A stretch of DNA of 64,000 bases, taken from positions 213,917 through 277,916 of the forward strand of contig JAJYUV010000002.1 in the NCBI GenBank assembly GCA_021792355.1. Reading direction: 5' to 3'. Each line of letters opens with the position of its first letter. Position 1 is the stretch's first letter. The DNA comes from Thermoplasmata archaeon. GTDB taxonomy: Archaea > Thermoplasmatota > Thermoplasmata > Thermoplasmatales > GCA-001856825. The position numbers and the translations under genes are program-made. Positions 35,053 through 44,116 of the stretch are shown one piece after another. The notes beneath the pieces were generated by a model. It saw only the letters and a program-made list of their open reading frames with translations. It ran no database searches and was not told the DNA's origin.

Positions 35053-35361
35053 GTGCATGTTATGTTGAAAGAGCCTAAGATTTCTGATGACCAAAAGGAG
35101 ATTTGGAGAGAGCCGGTTAATTCCGACAGACTCACCAAACCTAAGGGGGAGGTGCACATAATTCCGGAGAGGTGCAAGGAGTGTAACTACTGCACCAACT
35201 ATTGTCCAAACGATGTTCTTGAAAGGTCTCCTACTGTGAACAGTCACGGTTATCACCCAGTAAGGGTTAGAGCCGGGAAGGAAGATTCATGCGTTGCCTG
35301 CGGAATGTGTCAAACGATCTGTCCTGACTTTGCAATTTATGTGAGGGAGGTACCGACTTGA
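35053..35361 (+). CDS. korD: 2-Oxoacid:ferredoxin oxidoreductase, delta (ferredoxin) subunit
   Basis: A 102-residue protein with two [4Fe-4S] motifs, CKECNYCTNYCP and CVACGMCQTICP, the dicluster layout of KorD/PorD. It is the first gene of an eight-gene operon that runs to 44116. Start either GTG at 35053 or ATG at 35062, nine bases later; the TATA-like box at 35016-35023 gives a very short leader in both cases. Its stop overlaps the korA start (TTGA). Confidence 0.88.
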   Translation: MHVMLKEPKISDDQKEIWREPVNSDRLTKPKGEVHIIPERCKECNYCTNYCPNDVLERSPTVNSHGYHPVRVRAGKEDSCVACGMCQTICPDFAIYVREVPT

Positions 35362-36494
35362 CAGCATTGTTAGAGCCGGGAAGGTACTTTGCGGACGGAA
35401 ACTTGGCAGTTACCGAGGGAGCTCTAATGGCTGGCTGCAGATTCTTTGCTGGTTATCCGATAACTCCTTCCAGTGAGGTTCTTGAAAGGATGAGTGAACG
35501 TCTACCAAAACTAGGCGGACACTTTATCGAGATGGAAGACGAGATAGGAAGCATGGCCGCTATAATCGGAGCTTCCAATGCAGGAGCAAAGAGCATGACC
35601 GCCACTTCCGGACCAGGGTTTTCACTTATGCAGGAGAACATCGGTTTAGGAATCATCACTGAAACACCAACCGTCATCCTGGATGAGATGAGAGCGGGCC
35701 CTTCTACTGGTATTCCTACCAGGGTTGGTCAGGGAGACGTAATGCAGACGCGATATGGATCCCATGGGGATCTGGCACCGATAACGTATGCGCCAAACAG
35801 CGTACAGGAATCCTTCGACCTTGCAATAGAGGCATTCAATTCAGCTGAAAGATACAGGCAACCAGTCATAATAGCCTCTGATCAAGTCGTGGGACATCTC
35901 TCTGAAGTACTGGATGTGAAGGCACCCGAGGAATATGAAGTCGTTCAGAGGTTAACGAGGAGAAGCGATGATGAGAGCAGAGTTTTCAGTTATACTGATG
36001 ATTACATACCAATGTTTGTCGCAGGTCAAGGATTCAGAGGAAATGTTGATAGCCTGACTCACGACGAGAGAGGGTATCCTTCCAATGAGTCTTCCGTTGA
36101 GAGAGAGATGCTAGAGCATCTAATGGGGAAAGTGAAAAAGAACGAAGAAAAAATAGTGAGATATGAGGAATTTTTCCTGCAGGATGCAGAAGTAGTCGTG
36201 GTCGCTTATGGAATAACTTCCAGAGCAGCAAAGCAGGCCGTCAGAATCGCCAGGAAGAGAGGACTCAAAGTGGGTCTTTTCAGACCGATAACTCTGTGGC
36301 CCTTCCCGCAGAAAAGGATCGAACAAATCAGCACAGAGGCCAAGCAGTTTATCGTTCCGGAGATCAACTACGGTCAGTATTCACATCCAATAAGAGAGTA
36401 CAGCAAATCAGAAACCAAGGAGATCCATTTTCCACCGGGAGCGATTCCAGACTACAGCGTCATCCTTAATGCAATCAAGGAGGCATTCAGATGA
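35358..36494 (+). CDS. korA: 2-Oxoacid:ferredoxin oxidoreductase, alpha subunit
   Basis: A 378-residue subunit with FFAGYPITPSSEVLE, TATSGPGFSLMQENIG and the GPSTGIPTRVGQGD loop. It matches the KorA group that uses 2-oxoglutarate or related longer 2-oxoacids. Domain II/III follow (VVVVAYGITSRAAK, GLFRPITLWPFP). With beta, gamma and delta it oxidises a 2-oxoacid to acyl-CoA and reduces ferredoxin. It begins with TTG overlapping the korD stop. The exact substrate cannot be read from sequence. Confidence 0.93.
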   Translation: MTALLEPGRYFADGNLAVTEGALMAGCRFFAGYPITPSSEVLERMSERLPKLGGHFIEMEDEIGSMAAIIGASNAGAKSMTATSGPGFSLMQENIGLGIITETPTVILDEMRAGPSTGIPTRVGQGDVMQTRYGSHGDLAPITYAPNSVQESFDLAIEAFNSAERYRQPVIIASDQVVGHLSEVLDVKAPEEYEVVQRLTRRSDDESRVFSYTDDYIPMFVAGQGFRGNVDSLTHDERGYPSNESSVEREMLEHLMGKVKKNEEKIVRYEEFFLQDAEVVVVAYGITSRAAKQAVRIARKRGLKVGLFRPITLWPFPQKRIEQISTEAKQFIVPEINYGQYSHPIREYSKSETKEIHFPPGAIPDYSVILNAIKEAFR

Positions 36495-37333
36495 CCACTG
36501 AAGAATTCCACCCAAAACATTCTCTAATCAGGGAAGAGAGATTTCCGAATGTTTGGTGTCCGGGTTGCGGACTAGGTATACTTTTGCAGAGTTACCTGAA
36601 TGCGGTTGAAAAATCTGGGATACCAACCGAACAACACGTCCTCGTCTCAGGTATCGGGTGTACAGCCCGACTTCCGGGTTATGCAAAATTTGATTCATAT
36701 CACACCACCCACGGGAGGGCTATACCCTTTGCAACTGGGATGAAGATTGCTAACCCGGAGCTGAAGGTGACGGTAATAAGCGGTGATGGTGACCTCTTCA
36801 ACATAGGAGGTAATCATTTTATTCACGCCGCAAGGAGAAACATGGACCTAGTGGTGATCTGTTCAAACAACTTCAATTACGGAATGACCGGTGGACAGCA
36901 CGGTTCAACAACACCACTCACTTCAAAGTCAGCTTCCACGCCATATGGCAATGTGGAACCAACGTTCAACCTCCCCTATCTAGCGTCTGCCCTTGGTGCT
37001 TCTTACGTCTCCAGATGGACGGTAATGCATCCCAGACAGCTGGCAAAATCCATCAAAAAGGCGATGGAGACGAAGGGGTTTGCCTTTATCGAAGTACTCT
37101 CCCCGTGCCCTCCGAATTTTGGCAAATTCAACGGATTTGCGGATGGCTTGGAAGAGATGGAATTCTACCGTACCAAATCAACCGTACAGAACGATGCCAG
37201 GCTTGAGGATGTATCGATCGATCCATTTCACGGGAAACCGGTCGTTCTAGGAGATTTTGTTGATAGGAAGAGACCATCCTACATAATGCTAGAAAATGAA
37301 CTCATAAAGAAAGCAATGGGGGCAGTGAAATGA
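36491..37333 (+). CDS. korB: 2-Oxoacid:ferredoxin oxidoreductase, beta subunit (TPP-binding)
   Basis: A 280-residue thiamine diphosphate subunit. It has PNVWCPGCGLGIL near the N-terminus, TTHGRAIPFATGMK, and the TPP/Mg motif SGDGDLFNIGGNHF...CSNNFNYGMTGGQ. SPCPPNFGKF near 205 holds a conserved cysteine. It overlaps both neighbours by four bases (ATGA), strongly suggesting equimolar synthesis with KorA and KorC. Confidence 0.94.
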   Translation: MTTEEFHPKHSLIREERFPNVWCPGCGLGILLQSYLNAVEKSGIPTEQHVLVSGIGCTARLPGYAKFDSYHTTHGRAIPFATGMKIANPELKVTVISGDGDLFNIGGNHFIHAARRNMDLVVICSNNFNYGMTGGQHGSTTPLTSKSASTPYGNVEPTFNLPYLASALGASYVSRWTVMHPRQLAKSIKKAMETKGFAFIEVLSPCPPNFGKFNGFADGLEEMEFYRTKSTVQNDARLEDVSIDPFHGKPVVLGDFVDRKRPSYIMLENELIKKAMGAVK

Positions 37334-37863
37334 AGCTCGGGATCAGGATGTACGGAATGGGAGGCCAAGGGATAATAACCCTTGCAAAACTGGTTGGAGA
37401 GGCTGCTCTGGAGGATGGAAAATTCGTCATCATGACCGAAGAATACAGCCCTTACGTCACTGGAGGATGGTCCAAGGCTGATCTGGTCATAAGTGATGAG
37501 GTGATAGATTATCCGCTTCCTGAAGAACTCAATTATCTTGTAACTCTTTCACAAGAGGGATTGGACACCACCTTGAAGGACTTGAACTCCAAGTCAATGG
37601 TACTAACAGAAAAGAGTCTGGTGACGGTCCCTGAAAACATGAGAACAAGAAGCATAGAGATCAGTGGAATAGAGATTTCAAAGTCCTTGAAGAACCCCAA
37701 GGGAGCAAACATTGTACTGATGGGGGCTTTTTCTGGATTTACAAAGACTTTTTCTGCGGAGTCTGGGAGAAGGGCAATAACGAAAAGATTCCCCAAGTAT
37801 GTGGATGCGAACATAGCTTGTTTTGAACGCGGGTACGACGAGGGGGTCAAGTATGGCAGATAA
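37330..37863 (+). CDS. korC: 2-Oxoacid:ferredoxin oxidoreductase, gamma subunit
   Basis: A 177-residue gamma subunit: GMGGQGIITLAKLVGEAAL near the N-terminus and EEYSPYVTGGWSKADLVIS in the middle are diagnostic. The start overlaps korB (ATGA), and the end overlaps the HdrA-type gene by 11 bases. This ties the oxidoreductase directly to the heterodisulfide-reductase-like proteins that follow. It completes the korDABC set. Confidence 0.93.
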   Translation: MKLGIRMYGMGGQGIITLAKLVGEAALEDGKFVIMTEEYSPYVTGGWSKADLVISDEVIDYPLPEELNYLVTLSQEGLDTTLKDLNSKSMVLTEKSLVTVPENMRTRSIEISGIEISKSLKNPKGANIVLMGAFSGFTKTFSAESGRRAITKRFPKYVDANIACFERGYDEGVKYGR

Positions 37864-40800
37864 GGTACTGATCATAGGAGGAGGAATAGCGGGTATTCAG
37901 GCATCTCTTGACCTAGCCGAGGCAGGGGCAGAAGTATTGCTGGTGGAGAAGACTGCGTCCATCGGCGGTAAGATGGCTGCATTAGACAAGAATTTTCCGA
38001 CATTTGATTGTTCTATATGCATTGAAGCCCCCAAGATGAGTGACGTGACCCACAATCCAAACATCAAGGTGCTCACTCTGGCAGAGGTCACTGAGGTGAA
38101 GGGGGAGGAGGGCAATTTCCAGGTGACAATAAATCAGAAGCCGAGGTTTGTTACAGATGCATGCACCAGGTGTGATCTGTGCACTCAGGCATGTCCCCAG
38201 ATTCGAAAGAACGAGTTTGATGCCGGAGTTGGAGCAAGAAAGGCAATATATACTCCATTTCCCCAGGCGGAGCCTGGACCTTACGTCATAGATATAGAGA
38301 GTTGCCTGAACGATCCTCCGAACTATCTTCCTTGCGGACGATGCACAGACGCTTGCGGACCAGATGCTATAGACTTTAACATGAAACCCAACGTGATAAC
38401 TGAAAACGTCGCCTCCATAATAGTGGCAACAGGCTTTGACCTGTTCAATGCATCACTTCTTGACGAATTCGGATATTCTTCCGATCCGGACATTCTCACG
38501 TCATATGAACTGGAAAGACTCATAAATGCAGCTGGACCAACCGACGGAGAGGTTATAAAACCATCAAACGGAAAGCATCCGGATAGCGTATTGTTCGTTC
38601 TCTGCGCTGGATCTCGTGACACCAGGTTTGTCCCCTATTGTTCGAGGACGTGCTGCATGTACTCAATAAAGGAGGCAACCCAGCTGGTCGACCACGGAAT
38701 AAAGAACGTGACTGTGCTTTACATGGACATACGTGCCTACGGAAAGGGATTCGACGAACTTTACTCTAGGTCTCAGAAGGACGTTCGATACATAAGATCA
38801 AGACCCGCATCGGTGAAGAGGAGCGGCGACAACATATCCGTAAGGTATGCAACTAATGACGGTTCGATCATGGAGGAAGAGTACGGAATGGTTGTTCTTG
38901 CAACCGCTTCCATTCCCTCAAAGGGTACTCCAAAGCTCGCGAAGACACTTGGAATTGAACTTTCTGAGGACGGATTCTTCAAGAACAGACTCGAGGACCC
39001 GGTTTCTACGACGAGAAATGGAATCTTCGTTGCTGGATGCGCCTCCGGGCCCAAGGACATCCCGGATAGCGTGACCGAAGCGTCTGCTGCAACGGCCCAG
39101 GCCCTGAGATACGTGAAAAAGAGAGAATGGATAGAGGAGCCCCTGCCCCCTCCCCTGGACGTCTCTGGGGACCCGAGAATTGGTGTTTTCCTGTGCGACT
39201 GCGGGTCCAACATTGCTGGAGTCGTTGACGTCAAGAGGGTTGCGGACGAGATTAGGGCAATGCCCAACGTGGTTTATGTGGAGGAGAATAAATACACCTG
39301 TGCTGGGAGCACACAGGATTCTATAAAGGAGAAGATAATAGAGAAGAAACTGAACAGGCTTGTCGTTGGGGCCTGTTCTCCCAAGACGCACGGTGTGACA
39401 TTCCAGAGAGTGTGTTCCAGAGCTGGGTTGAACCCATATCTATTTGAGATGGCCAATGTTAGAAACATGGACTCGTGGGTCCACAAAAAGGAGAAAGTTC
39501 CAGCAACTGAAAAGGCGGTGGACATAGTGAACATGGCAGTTTCAAAGGCAAGGCTGCTCACTCCACTTGAGGACATCGAGTTTCCCGTAATCAGAACTGG
39601 CATCGTCATAGGCGGAGGACCTGCAGGAATTGCGGCTGCCTCTTCCCTCTCTAGAATGGGAATTGAGGTCCACTTGGTTGAAAAAGAAGAGAAGTTGGGA
39701 GGCCTCCTGAATTCGATAGACATCATTTCTCCTGAACTAGAGAGTGCCGGTAATACCCTTCAGAAATTGAAGGAAGGATTGCAGAAATCTGGTGCAATCG
39801 TTCACACCTCCACAAGGGTAGATGAAATAACAGGTTTTGTAGGGAACTTCTCGTGCAAACTTTCAGATGGGGAGAAAATTGATGCAGGTGCGATCATCCT
39901 TGCTACAGGAGCGGATCCATACCAGCCAACTGAATTCAAGTATGGAGAGGTCCCGGAGGTGATAACTTCTCTCGACCTAGAGAAGAACTACTCGAAGATA
40001 GAGGGTGACAAATATGCCATGATTTCATGCGTAGGCTCTAGAAACGGAGAGAGAGGTTGTTCGAGATTCTGCTGTTCTACCATGCTCCAACAGGCGATTA
40101 GTTTGAAGGAAAAGGGAAAGATCGTCCGGGTGTTTTACAAAGACATTAGGGCATACGAGAGAAATGCGGAGGAACTATACAGAAAGGCTGGAGAGAAGGG
40201 TGTTCAATTCTTCAGATACGATCCCTCCAAATTACCAAATGAAGCTCTGGAATTTGACGGTTCTTCGCTGACCTTCTTGGATCATCTGTCTTCCGCAAAG
40301 ATGAAGGCGCCGGTCGATCATCTTGTGCTGAACATTGGACTGAAACCAAAGGATGAGGAGATATTCACTCAACTAAAACTCTCGAGAGATAGCGAAGGGT
40401 TTTTACTGGAAGTCCACCCCAAACTCGGGCCCGTAGAGGCTGCCGTCCAAGGGGTATTCCTTGCCGGGACTGTTCAGGGACCGAAAGGTGTGAAGGAGTC
40501 CATAGCGCAGGGATATGCGACCGCCGCCAAGGCAGCGAAACTTCTGTTTAGTGGTAAAATAAACAAGGAACCCATAATACCACAGATAGACGAGAAAAAG
40601 TGCGTGAAGTGCCTTAGATGCGCCGAAGTCTGCCCATATGGAGCGATTAAGGGAGAGAGGGGGAAGTGGATAAATCTAGTTCCCGCAGCATGCATGGGAT
40701 GTGGAAATTGTGTAGCGGAGTGCAATATAGAAGGGGCCATCACTATGCCTAATTTCACAGACACTGAAATTATGACACAGATAGATGCCGCAACCGCTGA

Positions 40801-41239
40801 AAAACCCGAGGAGAAGTTGGTTGTCTTTGCTTGCAACTGGTGTTCCTACGCTGGGGCAGATCAAGCAGGAATTTCAAAAATCCAATATCCTCCGAGCGCA
40901 CGTGTTATCAGGACCATGTGCTCAAGCAGAATATCTCAAAAGTTGGTCATGTATGCTTTCAGCAGGAACCCGGGGGCCGTACTCGTCACCGGCTGTCACA
41001 TAAACGACTGCCACTACATTGACGCAAACGAGTACACGGAAAAGAGAGTTGAAAGGTGGAGGCACTTCCTAGAAGCGAAGAAAGTCAACCCGGATAGATT
41101 GCAGTTATGGTGGGTCAGCGCAGCAGAAGGCAACAGGTTTGCTTCAAAGATCAGAGAGATGGATGCATTGATCAAATCCCTATCGAGGGATGAAATTTTT
41201 AGCACTGAATCGAAGCTGAAGGGGGTGGTAAAACGCTAG
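37853..41239 (+). CDS. hdrA: Giant HdrA-type protein: two flavin modules, ferredoxin domains and MvhD domain
   Basis: A 1128-residue soluble flavo-iron-sulfur protein. Module 1 (about 1-425) has the FAD motif GGGIAG at 9-14, FPTFDCSICIEAPKM, and [4Fe-4S] motifs CTRCDLCTQACP (about 103) and CGRCTDACGP. Module 2 (about 440-890) has FLCDCGSNIAG, a second FAD motif GGGPAGIAAA (about 586), and CVGSRNGERGC. Next come two [4Fe-4S] motifs, CVKCLRCAEVCP and CMGCGNCVAEC (about 916-960). Last is an MvhD domain (about 985-1115; CNWCSYAG, CSSRIS, GCHINDCHY). The layout resembles QmoA and QmoB joined, or a doubled HdrA2. The ATG at 37853 with an upstream GAGGGGGT is preferred over an in-frame TTG at 37823. 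It is probably the electron-splitting centre of the operon's complex. Confidence 0.9.
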   Translation: MADKVLIIGGGIAGIQASLDLAEAGAEVLLVEKTASIGGKMAALDKNFPTFDCSICIEAPKMSDVTHNPNIKVLTLAEVTEVKGEEGNFQVTINQKPRFVTDACTRCDLCTQACPQIRKNEFDAGVGARKAIYTPFPQAEPGPYVIDIESCLNDPPNYLPCGRCTDACGPDAIDFNMKPNVITENVASIIVATGFDLFNASLLDEFGYSSDPDILTSYELERLINAAGPTDGEVIKPSNGKHPDSVLFVLCAGSRDTRFVPYCSRTCCMYSIKEATQLVDHGIKNVTVLYMDIRAYGKGFDELYSRSQKDVRYIRSRPASVKRSGDNISVRYATNDGSIMEEEYGMVVLATASIPSKGTPKLAKTLGIELSEDGFFKNRLEDPVSTTRNGIFVAGCASGPKDIPDSVTEASAATAQALRYVKKREWIEEPLPPPLDVSGDPRIGVFLCDCGSNIAGVVDVKRVADEIRAMPNVVYVEENKYTCAGSTQDSIKEKIIEKKLNRLVVGACSPKTHGVTFQRVCSRAGLNPYLFEMANVRNMDSWVHKKEKVPATEKAVDIVNMAVSKARLLTPLEDIEFPVIRTGIVIGGGPAGIAAASSLSRMGIEVHLVEKEEKLGGLLNSIDIISPELESAGNTLQKLKEGLQKSGAIVHTSTRVDEITGFVGNFSCKLSDGEKIDAGAIILATGADPYQPTEFKYGEVPEVITSLDLEKNYSKIEGDKYAMISCVGSRNGERGCSRFCCSTMLQQAISLKEKGKIVRVFYKDIRAYERNAEELYRKAGEKGVQFFRYDPSKLPNEALEFDGSSLTFLDHLSSAKMKAPVDHLVLNIGLKPKDEEIFTQLKLSRDSEGFLLEVHPKLGPVEAAVQGVFLAGTVQGPKGVKESIAQGYATAAKAAKLLFSGKINKEPIIPQIDEKKCVKCLRCAEVCPYGAIKGERGKWINLVPAACMGCGNCVAECNIEGAITMPNFTDTEIMTQIDAATAEKPEEKLVVFACNWCSYAGADQAGISKIQYPPSARVIRTMCSSRISQKLVMYAFSRNPGAVLVTGCHINDCHYIDANEYTEKRVERWRHFLEAKKVNPDRLQLWWVSAAEGNRFASKIREMDALIKSLSRDEIFSTESKLKGVVKR

Positions 41240-41274
41240 AGGTCGATGATCTCCGGTGGGAGAAGGTTACCAAC

Positions 41275-42363
41275 TTGACAGGATTCGACGGAAACGAGTG
41301 CTTTCAGTGTGGTGTTTGTACTGCGACCTGTCCGCTCGGTTACATGGGAGAAGAGGACTTAGATGTAAGGAACCTGATCCGAAGAGCCCAAATAGGTCTA
41401 GATATCTCCGAGACCGTATGGAACTGTTCTACTTGCAAACTCTGCGAAAAGTCCTGTCCGCGACAGGTAGAGATAGTGAACGTGATTACGGGCCTCAGAC
41501 AACTCGAACTCGAAGAGAGAAGAGCCCCAGACAAGATAGTCAAGCTTCTGTGGGATATATACGAAAATGGAAACCCATGGGGCGGAAAAAAGATAGACAG
41601 ATCGAAATGGGCTGAAGGACTCAACATCAAGGATGCCAAGGAGGGAACCGATGTACTTCTATACGTTGGATGCGACGCAGCCTATAACAAGAATCTTCAC
41701 AAATCGCTAAGGGGCCTGGCTGATGTCATGAAAAAAGCCGGAATCAATTTTGGAATCTTGGGTAATGAAGAGAGATGTTGTGGAGAGCCAGTGAGGAATG
41801 CTGGTGAAAGATACTTTCTCGAAGATCTGGTGAGCGACAATATAGCACAGTTCGAAAAGACCGGGGCAAAGACTATAGTCGCGTTCTCCCCGCACTGTGG
41901 GAATATGTTCAATACCATCTATAAGAAGAGTGGGTTGAAGCTGAATGTAATACACTACTCGGAATTCCTAAATTCACTTCTGCAAGACGGTAAAGTGAAT
42001 CTCCAGAAGGAAGCTCGCGGGAAAATCACAATTCACGATCCGTGCTACCTAAGCAGGTATGGCGACGGGCCCGACAACTTGAGGGAGATGTTTAGCCTTT
42101 TCCCAGAAATAGAGGTAAGGGAAATGGCATCTTCTGGAAAAGATAGTCTCTGTTGTGGAGGGGGCGGAGACAGAATGTTCGTAGACTTTGAGGGAAAAAG
42201 ACTCTCCGATTTCAGAATTGAACAGGCCAGGGATACAGGCGCAGAGACAGTGATAACCGCATGTCCGATATGCAACATGAACCTCTTAGACAGTGCGAAG
42301 ACCAATGGAGTTAACGTTCGTGTGAAAGAGTTAGGCGAGTTCTTGGAGGAGAATCTGAAATGA
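41275..42363 (+). CDS. HdrC-HdrB (HdrD-like) iron-sulfur protein
   Basis: A 362-residue protein joining an HdrC-type N-terminus (ECFQCGVCTATCP and NCSTCKLCEKSCP, two [4Fe-4S] clusters) to two HdrB-type CCG domains. The first CCG domain (VGCDAAYNK, ERCCGEPV, FSPHCGNM) lacks the last cysteine of the usual pair. The second (HDPCYLSRY, LCCGGGGDR, ACPICNMN) is complete. No membrane helices and no HdrE partner, so it is soluble. It starts at TTG with GGAGAAGG upstream. The frame is open for 66 bases before it and reads like protein (LEVDDLRWEKVTN), so a non-standard earlier start is possible. It is expected to take electrons from the HdrA protein to a disulfide-type or other acceptor. Confidence 0.88.
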   Translation: MTGFDGNECFQCGVCTATCPLGYMGEEDLDVRNLIRRAQIGLDISETVWNCSTCKLCEKSCPRQVEIVNVITGLRQLELEERRAPDKIVKLLWDIYENGNPWGGKKIDRSKWAEGLNIKDAKEGTDVLLYVGCDAAYNKNLHKSLRGLADVMKKAGINFGILGNEERCCGEPVRNAGERYFLEDLVSDNIAQFEKTGAKTIVAFSPHCGNMFNTIYKKSGLKLNVIHYSEFLNSLLQDGKVNLQKEARGKITIHDPCYLSRYGDGPDNLREMFSLFPEIEVREMASSGKDSLCCGGGGDRMFVDFEGKRLSDFRIEQARDTGAETVITACPICNMNLLDSAKTNGVNVRVKELGEFLEENLK

Positions 42364-43334
42364 CAAGGAAAGAAATATGGGTAGTGGTCGAAAGAAGCGA
42401 AGGCGAGATAGAGGATGTGTCTCTGGAAATTATAGGTAAATTGAATGTGATAACAAAGTCCTCTCCATATAAAATCGTAGCTATTGTGCTCGGTACCTCT
42501 GAAGAGAGAGAGTTGCAGGATATTATCAGATATGGAGCTGACAAAGTGATTCTGCTAAAACACGAAAGGCTCAATGAGTATTCGAATGACCTGTACTCAA
42601 AGGCCCTTTTTGATCTAGCCTCATCTGAATTTCCAACTGCTCTTCTGATAGGTGCGACCTACTACGGCAGAGACCTTGCTGGTAGGCTTGCAGCAAGACT
42701 CCGAACTGGTCTAACCGCAAACGCCATCAATCTAGAGATGGACGAGGAGGGGCTTCTCGTTTTTGGCGTTCCGGCATATGGGGGTAAAATAATGGCTGAA
42801 ATCATCTGCGAGAAGGCTCGTCCACAGATGTCCACAGTTAGGCCAGGTACATTTACAAAGGTCTATGATCAGAACAGGAAGGGGGAAATCGTTGAAGTGG
42901 TACCTGATCTTTCATCCGTGAAAGACAGGGTAAGAGTAATCGAAAGAAAGGTCACGAAATCAAAGGACCTCACGAAGTCTGAGAGAACTATCGTCGGAGG
43001 GAACGGAATCGGAGGAAACATTTCACTAGTACGGAAGCTTGCTGAACTCACTAACTCGGATGTGGGTGTTACGAGACCACTAGCCGACAAAGGAATAGCC
43101 CCTAGGGAACTGCAGGTTGGAACCACTGGATACTCTTTGAAATCCAAGCTTACTCTAATTTTGGGCGTGAGTGGTTCTGAACACTTCACGTCAGGCATAA
43201 GGGACTGTAGGACTGTTATCTCAGTTGACATAGACAGGGAATCAGAAATATTCAACCACTCTGACTATTGTGTGGTGGGGGATGTTTCTGAGATAATTCC
43301 CGCCGTCATCAAGAGACTGGAGGAAAAAAGATGA
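42360..43334 (+). CDS. etfA: Electron transfer flavoprotein alpha subunit, divergent second copy
   Basis: A 324-residue ETF alpha clearly different from the FixB copy at 13156. The FAD domain is recognisable (VGGNGIGGNISLVRKLAEL, GVTRPLADKG, LQVGTTGYSLKSK, VVGDVSEIIPAV). However, the GAIQHxAGM loop is GSEHFTSGI and the INKD segment is SVDID. It overlaps the HdrC-HdrB gene and etfB by four bases each. This places the ETF in the same assembly as the Hdr-like proteins. Likely role: flavin branch of the electron transfer complex; the partner dehydrogenase is unknown. Confidence 0.88.
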   Translation: MTRKEIWVVVERSEGEIEDVSLEIIGKLNVITKSSPYKIVAIVLGTSEERELQDIIRYGADKVILLKHERLNEYSNDLYSKALFDLASSEFPTALLIGATYYGRDLAGRLAARLRTGLTANAINLEMDEEGLLVFGVPAYGGKIMAEIICEKARPQMSTVRPGTFTKVYDQNRKGEIVEVVPDLSSVKDRVRVIERKVTKSKDLTKSERTIVGGNGIGGNISLVRKLAELTNSDVGVTRPLADKGIAPRELQVGTTGYSLKSKLTLILGVSGSEHFTSGIRDCRTVISVDIDRESEIFNHSDYCVVGDVSEIIPAVIKRLEEKR

Positions 43335-44116
43335 GAAACATTATCGTCTGTTTGAAGGTAGTCCCGAAGTCAGAAAACATCATCTTTGATCCCGTGACGA
43401 AGAGACTGGACAGGAGTAAGGCTGAGAACCAGATAAACGAAGCTGACAAAACAGCAATCGAGATTGCCTTGAGGATTAGGGAGAAACACGGAGGGAGAGT
43501 GATTCTTATCTCCATGGGTCCTCCTTTGTTCGAGAACTTCCTTAAACTTGGAATAGCTATGGGAGCAGACGACGCTGTTCTCCTCTCGGACAGAAATTTT
43601 GGGGGGGCGGATACCTATCCAACAGCACTCGTCCTGTCAACTGCCATAGCTCAAATAGGAGACTATGACCTGATTCTGGCAGGTGAGGAGTCATCAGATG
43701 CTGCTCTTGGGCAGTTACCAGGACAAATTGCCGAGTTTCTAGACATACCGCAAGTCATGTTTGCCACCTCTGTTGAGGTAGATGCAGACAAACTAAAGGT
43801 ACAGAGAAGAATAAAGGGAGGACACGAGACAGTTGAGACCTCCCTCCCTGCAATGATAAGCATTGAGATGGGAGCGGTACAGCCGCGATTTCCGGATTTC
43901 AAAAGGATGAAATGGGCGATCTCCCAGTTCCATCTAACGGTGTGGTCTTCAAACAATCTCGGTCTGAGGGAAGAGGTAACAGGCATTAAGGGTTCTTTCA
44001 CATTTGTGCGAGGACTTAATGAAATAACACCTTCGAAAAGAAAGAAGGTGTTTATAGAGGGGGACGTGGCAGAGAAATCGAGAAGGCTAGCAGAACTGCT
44101 TAGGGAACAATCATGA
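43331..44116 (+). CDS. etfB: Electron transfer flavoprotein beta subunit, second copy
   Basis: A 261-residue ETF beta: IIVCLKVVPKSENIIFDP at the N-terminus, AGEESSDAALGQLPGQIAEF at the nucleotide/second-flavin loop. It is the last gene of the Kor-Hdr-Etf operon. Gene order is alpha then beta, opposite to the fixA-fixB order at 13156-15002, supporting separate origin. The basic C-terminal stretch (TPSKRKKVFIEGDVAEKSRR) is the usual arm that embraces the alpha subunit. Confidence 0.9.
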   Translation: MRNIIVCLKVVPKSENIIFDPVTKRLDRSKAENQINEADKTAIEIALRIREKHGGRVILISMGPPLFENFLKLGIAMGADDAVLLSDRNFGGADTYPTALVLSTAIAQIGDYDLILAGEESSDAALGQLPGQIAEFLDIPQVMFATSVEVDADKLKVQRRIKGGHETVETSLPAMISIEMGAVQPRFPDFKRMKWAISQFHLTVWSSNNLGLREEVTGIKGSFTFVRGLNEITPSKRKKVFIEGDVAEKSRRLAELLREQS

